In this document: positions 1-5,712 of the stretch, one piece after another
How the letters are laid out: the number at the start of each line of letters is the position of its first letter
Numbering within the stretch: the stretch's first letter is position 1
Assembly: GCA_017508895.1 (NCBI GenBank)
Contig: JAFWRA010000098.1
Span: 1 to 10,342, forward strand
Direction of reading: 5' to 3'
DNA from: Bacteroidales bacterium
GTDB lineage: Bacteria > Bacteroidota > Bacteroidia > Bacteroidales > F082
Length of the DNA: 10,342 nt
Program-made: the position numbers and the translations under genes
Notes under the pieces: model-generated
Told to the model about the DNA's origin: nothing
Seen by the model: the letters and a program-made list of their open reading frames with translations, nothing else
Database searches by the model: none

Positions 1-249
1 CATAAGATATGCGCACGACGACTTCGTCGCAAAGGTGATGCCACCCAAAGTATCGACACGGTCAATCTGTCCCGCCAAGGCCCTTCCCACCGAATAGAGC
101 CAGCCCATGAGGGTCTGCGGCAACTCCCAAGTGAACCTGGAAAGCAGTTGCCACACGCGGCCCCATGGTGACCGGTTGGGGTCGGTCAAGAAAAGGCCTC
201 GGGTGAGTTGGGCGGTGATTTTGAGACGTTTTGAGATGGTTATTGGCAT
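1..249 (-). CDS. N-terminal fragment of a WELPQT-motif (Rhs/polymorphic-toxin-type) Bacteroidales protein, cut by the window edge
   Basis: The reading frame starts at ATG 249 and stays open for 83 codons to the left edge, so only the N-terminus is present. It begins MPITISKRLKITAQLTRGLF and contains the block FTWELPQTLMGW (about residues 40-51), followed by GQIDRVDTLGGITFATKSS (about 59-77). From memory, Bacteroidales proteins with a WELPQT...VDRVDYFGG.TFAT sequence often continue into a domain with an HEYGH motif, a possible zinc-metallopeptidase centre, and occur as C-terminal modules of Rhs-like or other polymorphic toxin proteins. That catalytic part would lie outside this window and cannot be checked here. 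There is no signal peptide. A TATCTTTG element ends four bases before the ATG, so the gene probably has its own promoter and a very short or absent leader. A longer open frame on the same strand at 62-334 is a shadow. Confidence 0.65.
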   Translation of the reverse strand, partial: MPITISKRLKITAQLTRGLFLTDPNRSPWGRVWQLLSRFTWELPQTLMGWLYSVGRALAGQIDRVDTLGGITFATKSSCAYLM

Positions 250-253
250 GGGG

Positions 254-261
254 CAAAGATA
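254..261 (-). promoter_or_regulatory. Bacteroidetes -7 element (TATCTTTG) before the WELPQT gene
   Basis: On the minus strand the sequence reads TATCTTTG, a match to the TAnnTTTG -7 box of the Bacteroidetes housekeeping sigma factor, and it ends four bases before ATG 249. A CTTG lies about 23 bases upstream, somewhat farther than the usual 19-21, so the -33 box is weak. Its closeness to the ATG implies a leaderless or nearly leaderless message. Confidence 0.5.
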
Positions 262-288
262 ATAAAAATGCCATTATGAAAAGACAAG

Positions 289-310
289 AAAAAAGCCAAC
301 TGATCGTTGG
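289..310 (-). terminator. Weak intrinsic terminator after the 575-residue Sel1 gene
   Basis: On the minus strand, CCAAC-GATCA-GTTGG forms a 5-bp stem with a 5-base loop. It is followed by C and then a run of six T. It begins 20 bases after the Sel1 stop codon and lies before the promoter-like element of the next gene. The stem is short, so termination may be partial. Confidence 0.5.
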
Positions 311-330
311 TTGTGGCATGATGCCTCTCT

Positions 331-2058
331 TCACTTTTCACCCAACTCCAATAGCTTTTCCTTGGCTTCTTTTGAGCCAAACGATGCTGCTTTCCTAATT
401 CGGGTCAGGGCTTCTATTTTGTTTTGTTTCACACCCTTTCCTTCGAGATAGAAAAGACCTGTTTTGTAATGTGCGTCGATTTCACCTCGACTAGCAAGTT
501 GGGCATACCACTTATAAGCTTCTTTATAGTCCTGCTTTACAACCACACCCTGTTCATACAATTCAGCGAGTTGTCTCATCGCATAAAGATTCCCAAATTG
601 CGCTGCTTTCTTATACCATTTAACGGCTTGTTGATAGTTTTGGCTAATCCCATCTCCGAAAAAATAACTTTCTGCAATAGCGCACAATTCATCACCTGTA
701 GCTGGGAGGGTCAAAAGGATGCGTCCTGCCTTCTCATACCATCGGGCTGCTATCACGTCGCTTTGCTTCACCCCCTTGCCTTCATGATAACGCAATCCCA
801 GTCTTTTGCATGCACGCCATGCGTCTTTAGGTATCATACGCCAAGGATCTTTATCGGTTTGCCGAGCCGATTTCCGATACCATTTCACCGCTTCTTGATC
901 GTTTTGCGCCACGCCCTCTCCTTTAGTGTAAAACTCACCCAGCATATACTGCGACAGGGCACGGCCTTGCTCTGCCGATTTCCTATACCACTTGAATGCT
1001 TCCTCTTTGTTTTGTTCAACTTTAACACCTTGATAATATAGCTCACCCAACTTGAATTGCGCTTCCTCATGGCCTTGTTCAGCTGCCTTGGTAAACCATT
1101 TGACGGCTGTGTCAAGATTCTTTCTAACGCATTCGCCATCAAGATAGAAGTACCCAAGGCCATACTGGGCAGCAGGATCACCCTGCTCTGCATATTTCTT
1201 GAACAACCTGAAGGCCTCCTTGGTGGTCCACAGCTTTCCTTCTCCGTACGTGTAAGGAAAACCTATCATCTTCAGGTCGGATTCATCAAGAAACTCGGTG
1301 TTTTCGATATAATGCATCCACCAGTAAAACGCCTCTTCTTTGTCTTGCTTGACATGGTCCCCGTGATACAGAAAATCGGAAAGTAAATATTGAGCCTCCG
1401 TATCACCGCCTTGAGCGGCTTTTCTGTACCATTTGATTCCCTCTTGATCATCCACATCCCCTATCCCGACACCGACAATAGTGTCGTTAATAAAGGTCTC
1501 GGCAATCTTGCATTGGGCCCACGCATCACCGTGATCAGCCAGGTTGCGGAGGTATCTCATCAGCGTTTCGCCGTCACCATCTGGGCAACCGTTTTCATCA
1601 ATATGAAGCCATATCGTATTCGCCACGTACCTTTGCGCTTCCAGGTCTCCTTGATCGGCCAACGCCCACATTTTTCTATACTCCTCCGTGTCTTGGGGGC
1701 CAAATCCCGCTCCCACTACAATCCAATCATCCAAATCGGTCCCTACAATACCAATGCCTTTGCCTGAATTGATGTCTGCAAGCCTTTCAAGACGAAGTTT
1801 GGCTTCTTCGCTGCGTTTCCCGCCTGCTTTGGCTACGGCCTCAAAACATTTTGCTGCTTCTACAATGTCTTTCTCAACACCCTTCCCCTCATAATACAGA
1901 AGAGCCAAATAGTAGAGTGCCATTGTATAACCCAATTCGGCCGCCTCTTTGTAGCATTGGGCAGCAGATTCATATTTCCTGCGGCAATGAAAAAGCCATC
2001 CTTGTTTGTACAGTTCTTCCGCCTTTGTTTTTTGATCGTTTGTGTTGTTTGCTTCCAT
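331..2058 (-). CDS. Sel1-repeat protein, 575 residues
   Basis: This is a cytoplasmic solenoid of Sel1-like repeats, a TPR-related scaffold that binds other proteins. I count about ten units with the pattern A..W...AA..G...A...LG..Y..G.GV.....A. Clear copies are FTKAAEQGHEEAQFKLGEL (322-340), YRKSAEQGRALSQYMLGEF (358-376) and YKKAAQFGNLYAMRQLAEL (482-500). The first unit (about 14-50) is more TPR-like. Two glycine-rich stretches, GIGIVGTDLDDWIVVGAGFG (101-120) and TIVGVGIGDVDDQEG (193-207), break the pattern. There is no signal peptide, membrane segment or catalytic motif. I chose ATG 2058 (MEANNTNDQ), because starting at 2106 would add 16 unlike residues and overlap the upstream gene. It follows another Sel1 gene after 26 bases, so the two are probably co-transcribed. 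The partner is unknown. Sel1 proteins elsewhere act as adaptors, signalling scaffolds or immunity proteins, and nothing here decides between these. Confidence 0.9.
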   Translation of the reverse strand: MEANNTNDQKTKAEELYKQGWLFHCRRKYESAAQCYKEAAELGYTMALYYLALLYYEGKGVEKDIVEAAKCFEAVAKAGGKRSEEAKLRLERLADINSGKGIGIVGTDLDDWIVVGAGFGPQDTEEYRKMWALADQGDLEAQRYVANTIWLHIDENGCPDGDGETLMRYLRNLADHGDAWAQCKIAETFINDTIVGVGIGDVDDQEGIKWYRKAAQGGDTEAQYLLSDFLYHGDHVKQDKEEAFYWWMHYIENTEFLDESDLKMIGFPYTYGEGKLWTTKEAFRLFKKYAEQGDPAAQYGLGYFYLDGECVRKNLDTAVKWFTKAAEQGHEEAQFKLGELYYQGVKVEQNKEEAFKWYRKSAEQGRALSQYMLGEFYTKGEGVAQNDQEAVKWYRKSARQTDKDPWRMIPKDAWRACKRLGLRYHEGKGVKQSDVIAARWYEKAGRILLTLPATGDELCAIAESYFFGDGISQNYQQAVKWYKKAAQFGNLYAMRQLAELYEQGVVVKQDYKEAYKWYAQLASRGEIDAHYKTGLFYLEGKGVKQNKIEALTRIRKAASFGSKEAKEKLLELGEK

Positions 2059-2084
2059 GATTGATAGTTTTATTGTTGTATTAA

Positions 2085-2924
2085 TTAATATTTGTCTTGA
2101 AACCATACTGGTGGCATTGAGCTATCGTACCAAAACCCGTCTTCATCCATCTTCCATTTTTCATCCATCTTCCAAAGGTCTTCACCGTTTCTTAATCTCG
2201 TGGCTTTTTCATGCCAGCCAGCTTTGTCGTACCACTCGGCGGCAGCGTCGAGGTTTTTCTCCACACCGGCTCCTCGCTCATAGAGAAAAGCGAGATCCGG
2301 CATGGCTTCCTCATAACCGAGCTCAGCGGCTTTTGCGAACCACTCGAATGCTTTTTCATAATCCTGATCCACCCCCGTACCATCGCGATAACATTCACCA
2401 AGGCAGAACATCGCTTCCACATTTCCTTGTTCGACCGCTTTTGCAAACCATCTGACCGCTTCATGTTCTTTTTTTTCAAGCTCTTCTCCATTTTTCGTGG
2501 TACAAGACCAATCGATAGTCGCGTATTCCTTCCCAAGCTCACATTGCATATCAGGATAACCGTAGTTGGCTATAATCGTCAGGTACTCCAGCGCCTTGTC
2601 GCAATCCTCCTCCACGCCCAATCCGTACAAATAAGCCATAAACATCCAGTAAATGGCATCTTGGTTGCCTTCCTCACAAGCGGGCAAAAGCACATTGTTG
2701 ATGAAAGCCTTCAATTGTCGCTTCTTCTTTCTTGTCAAAGGACGACGTTGATGACCATAACGTAGTGTGTTTTGCAATGTTTCCTCGTCCGTACACGGCA
2801 AGCAGTCATTCAAATTCTGGATAGCCTCTTCCAGCGGAGTTTGAGGCACGGCATCCTGATTGTATGGGAAATAGGTGAGGGTGAAATTGCCCTCGGGGGT
2901 CATGTTGGGGTTGTTTGTTTCCAT
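2085..2924 (-). CDS. Sel1-repeat protein, 279 residues, with an acidic-aromatic tail
   Basis: The first 65 residues or so have no repeat character and end in the basic stretch RRPLTRKKKRQ (60-70). Three to four Sel1 units follow, from about 85 to 240, for example FAKAVEQGNVEAMFCLGECY (160-179) and FAKAAELGYEEAMPDLAFLY (196-215). The tail (247-279) is rich in Trp, Asp and Met and holds a duplicated WKMDE. There is no signal peptide, so a cytoplasmic protein-binding role is likely. I take ATG 2924 as the start. A TTG at 2942 is in frame but adds only six residues and has no better context. It lies between paralogue A (62-base gap with a strong hairpin) and the longer Sel1 gene (26-base gap). 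Its repeats are only generally similar to those of the neighbour, so this is not a recent gene duplication. Confidence 0.9.
   Translation of the reverse strand: METNNPNMTPEGNFTLTYFPYNQDAVPQTPLEEAIQNLNDCLPCTDEETLQNTLRYGHQRRPLTRKKKRQLKAFINNVLLPACEEGNQDAIYWMFMAYLYGLGVEEDCDKALEYLTIIANYGYPDMQCELGKEYATIDWSCTTKNGEELEKKEHEAVRWFAKAVEQGNVEAMFCLGECYRDGTGVDQDYEKAFEWFAKAAELGYEEAMPDLAFLYERGAGVEKNLDAAAEWYDKAGWHEKATRLRNGEDLWKMDEKWKMDEDGFWYDSSMPPVWFQDKY
2142..2174 (-). repeat. Imperfect 18-base tandem duplication coding the doubled WKMDE
   Basis: TTCATCCATCTTCCA occurs at 2142-2156 and again at 2160-2174 (plus-strand reading), a period of 18 bases. It preserves the reading frame and gives WKMDE followed by KWKMDE near the end of the 279-residue Sel1 protein. 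This looks like replication slippage. Confidence 0.85.
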
Positions 2925-2949
2925 AGGATTTTCAGTTTTCAAAGGTTTC

Positions 2950-2976
2950 CTGGGTGTCTGCTAGGCAGACACCCAG
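2950..2976 (-). terminator. Strong 12-bp perfect hairpin between paralogue A and the Sel1 gene
   Basis: CTGGGTGTCTGC and GCAGACACCCAG flank a 3-base TAG loop, a perfect 12-bp stem. It starts 9 bases after the stop of paralogue A. There is no run of T after it on the minus strand (GAAACCTTTGAAAA follows), so it may be a partial terminator, an mRNA-stabilising element or an attenuator rather than a full stop. An AACCTTTG sequence, one base off the -7 consensus, follows at 2940-2947 and could restart transcription for the Sel1 genes. Confidence 0.6.
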
Positions 2977-2985
2977 TGTGAACAT

Positions 2986-3384
2986 TTAGGCAGCCTGTTT
3001 GTTCTCATTCGATAGATGGGGTAACTGTGTCGCTCTCTTTGATGCCACACATCGAGCATACGACCTCACCTGACGATCAGCGTAAGTCTTTTCCCTTCTG
3101 GTGATTGGGACCAGACAGTAGTAAACAAACGAGTTGCTTTCATAGATGAAGGCACAGACATTACCCAACGAGTCCTTCAAGCGGGAAGGCTCATTATGAG
3201 CCTTCTCAAGCAAGGCATTAACCGTCATTTTCTGGAGGGTCAGCAGCTTGTGCTGATACACCGCCTCGCCGTCTGTCAGTTGCTCGAACCAGAAGTTGCC
3301 ATTGCTGACAATTTGATAGGTTACAGTACCGATGGCTTTAGCCACCTCAACAAACTCAGTTTTGTTTACCTTTTTAATCATCAT
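2986..3384 (-). CDS. Paralogue A: small protein of unknown function (EQLTD/VYQ family), 132 residues
   Basis: I cannot name this family. The N-terminal half is the informative part: AIGTVTYQIV (17-26), FWFEQLTDGEAVYQHKLLTL (31-50) and, later, YYCLVPI (88-94). These match a second gene in this window (9329-9733), which has IGDETYEIV, NWYEQLTDDETVYQYKL and YYLVP in the same order, with EQLTD at residues 34-38 in both. The pattern suggests a small alpha/beta fold. The C-terminal 35 residues differ from the paralogue and are basic. There are no membrane segments and no signal peptide. It begins at ATG 3384; the next codon is also ATG. It lies 57 bases after the stop of the 71-residue membrane protein gene and before two Sel1 genes, so it is probably the second gene of that operon. 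The function is unknown. Confidence 0.85.
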   Translation of the reverse strand: MMIKKVNKTEFVEVAKAIGTVTYQIVSNGNFWFEQLTDGEAVYQHKLLTLQKMTVNALLEKAHNEPSRLKDSLGNVCAFIYESNSFVYYCLVPITRREKTYADRQVRSYARCVASKRATQLPHLSNENKQAA

Positions 3385-3441
3385 ATTGTTAAGTTTTTAG
3401 TTAATAATAGGATTTGTATAATTGTTTTCTATCTGATTGGC

Positions 3442-3657
3442 TTAATTATTAATAATGTATATAATGGCGATGATGAACACTACGACACCCACGACGGTGA
3501 TGATGCCATAGATACCCGCTCCAGCAAAGAGGGCACCGACTTGTTGGAAAAAACCGCAAAGCAGTTCGAACAGTCCTTTGAGGATGCTTCCGACAAGGGC
3601 GATGATGAAGGCAACCACGAACATGATGACGAGTAAGATAATGAAGAAATCTTCCAT
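3442..3657 (-). CDS. Small two-helix membrane protein, 71 residues
   Basis: The protein is almost wholly hydrophobic. Residues 5-27 (starting FIILLVIMFVVAFIIA) and about 49-69 (IYGIITVVGVVVFIIAIIYI) are each long enough to cross the membrane, with a more amphipathic stretch (KGLFELLCGFFQQV, 27-40) between them. Charges are few (one Glu and one Asp at the N-terminus, one Lys and one Glu in the middle). It has no cleavable signal peptide and no lipobox. It starts at ATG 3657 and appears to be the first gene of the minus-strand block, divergent from the AAA+ ATPase across a 251-base gap. The family was not recognised. The size and layout would fit a holin-like, toxin-like or small accessory membrane protein, but no motif supports a choice. 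Confidence 0.75.
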   Translation of the reverse strand: MEDFFIILLVIMFVVAFIIALVGSILKGLFELLCGFFQQVGALFAGAGIYGIITVVGVVVFIIAIIYIINN

Positions 3658-3908
3658 TGGCGTTTGATTTTTTAGTTGTTGAAGTATATAGTGATCCCAC
3701 CCATATTATTATTTATAATAATATTACATTTTTTCATTTCTACTATTTATTTCGGACTGCAAAATAACAACAAAGGTGTGCAATTAAAATACACAGGATA
3801 AAATTATAATAATCCCAATGAAACTTTTTAATTTTTCAGGTGCGAAAAATAATTGCACATGTCTTTGCTTTCTTTGCGGCCTCGTTCAACCGCCAAATTT
3901 TTATCATC
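3658..3908. promoter_or_regulatory. Divergent AT-rich intergenic region with two inverted repeats
   Basis: This region lies between the 71-residue membrane protein gene (leftward) and the AAA+ gene (rightward) and should hold both promoters. ATATTATTA (3703-3711) and TAATAATAT (3716-3724) form a 9-bp inverted repeat with a 4-base loop. TGTGCAATTA (3777-3786) and TAATTGCACA (3850-3859) are a perfect 10-bp inverted pair 63 bases apart. I found no full TAnnTTTG match with a well-spaced -33 box in either direction; TTATTTTG (3760-3767, minus) is one base off. Confidence 0.45.
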
Positions 3909-5618
3909 ATGCAAGATTCACAAAAAAGACTCAGACCCGTTGTCAAAGACCCTTATCTGCTTCCCTTGGAAACGGAACCCACCAACATCATCGATGCCAT
4001 GAACACCATTGTTTCTCACTCTGAGAACACCGGCTTCACCGACAACCTCCTCTTCTATTTGCAGAAACCCATCCAATATCTTTGCAAACGACTCAAAATC
4101 AACGAAAATCAAGCCGTGCTGTTATCAGTCGTTTGTGAGTTTGGCATCGAAGAAGCCGTTACCACTAATAGACTCAGCATCTTTTTTGGTTGCTCCAACC
4201 TCAACGCCGTCGCTTTCATTAAAGAACTGGATGATTTGGTAGCCAAAAGACTGTTAACCAAAGAAAAGACCTTTGACAACCAAGCAAAAGCGTACACGGC
4301 TCAATGGGATATGTTGACCGCGTATAGCAACAATGAAGTATATGAACCTCAGGTCTATTACAACACATGCGAGGAGTTGCTCTACGCCATTGAATCGCTT
4401 TCAAACGAGTCAGACAACAGGTTCTCGTACCGTGAACTCCATAATCAAATCCAATTTTTGCTCAGCGACAACACCCATCTTGCTTTCACAAAAACACTTC
4501 TAGGCCAAAAATTCATACGCAACGACCAAGCCTTACTCATCAACGCATGTATTCTGCTTTGCTGCCACAGCCAATGCAGCTTCGATTATAATGACTGTTC
4601 GCGTTTTATTGACCGACGATATCTGTCCACTTGCTGGCCTGAATTCTTGAGCGGCGACCATCTCCTCATCAAGGAAGGATGGATTGAACCTTGTTGTGAC
4701 GACGGTTTGGAGGACATGGAGGCCTACCAACTGACAGAGAAAGCTAAAAACGAGTTACTATCCGAGGTGAAACTAAAGCCAAGTGGTTCGCGTATCAAAT
4801 ACACGAAAGACATCATACAGCCTCAAGACATCATTGCCAAATCGCTCCACTACAATAAAAGAGAAAGTGAGCAAGTGCGTAGATTAAGCGATCTTCTTGA
4901 ACAACAGCATTTCACCGAAATCCGCGAACGGTTGACCGGCAACGGGATGCGCACGGGTTTCGCCTGCCTCTTCTACGGTGCACCTGGTACGGGCAAGACG
5001 GAAACCGTTATGCAGTTGGCACGTGCCACGGGCAGAGGCGTCTTCCAGGTCAATATGGCCAACATCCGTAGCAAATGGGTGGGTGAAAGCGAAAAAAATG
5101 TGAAGGCTATTTTTAACCAATACCAATACATGGTCAACCACTCCGAGGTGGCTCCCATCCTGCTCCTCAACGAAGCCGACGCCCTGTTAGGCAACCGCTT
5201 CACCAACGTCAACCGCTCGGTTGAGAAGATGGAGAACACCATGCAGAACATCATCCTTGAAGCGATGGAGAAGCTCGACGGCATCCTCATCGCCACCACC
5301 AACCTCACCGAGAACCTCGACCCCGCCTTCGAGCGCCGATTCCTGTTCAAAATCAAGTTTGACAACCCCGAGGCCAACGCCCGAATGCACATCTGGGAAG
5401 ACATGATTCCTGAAATCAAGGATATTGAGAACCACGACCAGATAGTGGAAAGCTATGCGTTCAGCGGTGGCCAGATCGAGAACATCGCCCGCAAATGCAA
5501 GATTGAGAGCATCCTCAATGGTAAAGCTCCCGATTTCGACATGCTTAAGACCTTCTGCGACGAGGAAATCCTGGTCAAAGAAAGATCGCATGTGGCTGGT
5601 TTTAGAAACGCAAGTTGA
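3909..5618 (+). CDS. AAA+ ATPase (classic AAA type) with variant Walker B, 569 residues
   Basis: The C-terminal half is a classic AAA ATPase that likely uses ATP to remodel or unfold a protein partner in the cytoplasm. It shows Walker A GAPGTGKT (357-364), a WVGESE pore-loop-like motif (390-395), Walker B ILLLNEAD (417-424) in which the usual Asp is Asn421, sensor 1 ATTN (462-465), arginine-finger ERR (475-477) and a sensor-2 region FSGGQIENIARK (518-529). The N-terminal 340 residues are alpha-helical, with winged-helix-like segments (about 65-115 and 200-285, the second Cys-rich); they probably bind the substrate or DNA. The start is taken at ATG 3909. An in-frame GTG at 3840 would add a hydrophobic 23-residue leader that does not suit a cytoplasmic ATPase. 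The gene ends before a perfect 16-bp hairpin and is followed by a WYL regulator. There is no protease or nuclease domain in the same chain. Confidence 0.92.
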   Translation: MQDSQKRLRPVVKDPYLLPLETEPTNIIDAMNTIVSHSENTGFTDNLLFYLQKPIQYLCKRLKINENQAVLLSVVCEFGIEEAVTTNRLSIFFGCSNLNAVAFIKELDDLVAKRLLTKEKTFDNQAKAYTAQWDMLTAYSNNEVYEPQVYYNTCEELLYAIESLSNESDNRFSYRELHNQIQFLLSDNTHLAFTKTLLGQKFIRNDQALLINACILLCCHSQCSFDYNDCSRFIDRRYLSTCWPEFLSGDHLLIKEGWIEPCCDDGLEDMEAYQLTEKAKNELLSEVKLKPSGSRIKYTKDIIQPQDIIAKSLHYNKRESEQVRRLSDLLEQQHFTEIRERLTGNGMRTGFACLFYGAPGTGKTETVMQLARATGRGVFQVNMANIRSKWVGESEKNVKAIFNQYQYMVNHSEVAPILLLNEADALLGNRFTNVNRSVEKMENTMQNIILEAMEKLDGILIATTNLTENLDPAFERRFLFKIKFDNPEANARMHIWEDMIPEIKDIENHDQIVESYAFSGGQIENIARKCKIESILNGKAPDFDMLKTFCDEEILVKERSHVAGFRNAS

Positions 5619-5627
5619 ATCTTGACT

Positions 5628-5680
5628 TTAGGTAGAACTATGCTGGCTTGCATAGTTCTACCTAATTTTATTATTTTTGC
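5628..5680 (+). terminator. Perfect 16-bp hairpin with T-rich tail after the AAA+ gene
   Basis: TTAGGTAGAACTATGC (5628-5643) and GCATAGTTCTACCTAA (5650-5665) form a flawless 16-bp stem with the loop TGGCTT. TTTTATTATTTTTG follows. This fits an intrinsic terminator for the ATPase gene, whose stop codon is 9 bases upstream. The right arm and tail also hold the promoter elements of the WYL gene, so the same palindrome could serve as an operator. Confidence 0.8.
5648..5679 (+). promoter_or_regulatory. Bacteroidetes-type promoter for the WYL-LRR genes
   Basis: TATTTTTG (5672-5679) matches the TAnnTTTG -7 box, and a TTG (5648-5650) lies 21 bases upstream, the expected -33 spacing. The start codon at 5713 is 33 bases downstream, leaving a leader of about 25 bases. 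The -33 box falls in the loop and right arm of the terminator palindrome. Confidence 0.65.
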
Positions 5681-5712
5681 ACTTTCATGTCACTAATCCA
5701 ACACTGACCACC

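Noticed and set aside
62..334. 90-residue minus-strand open frame starting MKRGIMPQ
   Set aside because: It crosses a terminator and a promoter-like element, its product is Pro-rich and unlike a protein, and the overlapping frame 1-249 gives a recognisable WELPQT sequence.
424..1041. 205-residue plus-strand open frame inside the Sel1 gene
   Set aside because: It is antisense to well-formed Sel1 repeats and its product is a Phe/Ser/His-rich shadow of the repeat codons.
2211..2765. 184-residue plus-strand open frame antisense to the 279-residue Sel1 gene
   Set aside because: It is the same kind of shadow; the minus-strand frame holds clear Sel1 repeats.
3840..3908. N-terminal extension of the ATPase from GTG 3840
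   Set aside because: The added 23 residues look like a hydrophobic leader, which does not suit this ATPase, and they overlap one arm of an inverted repeat. ATG 3909 is the simpler start.
4973..5591. Minus-strand frames of 148 and 134 residues opposite the AAA domain
   Set aside because: They overlap each other and lie opposite an intact AAA domain with all main motifs; long antisense frames are common in GC-rich coding DNA.
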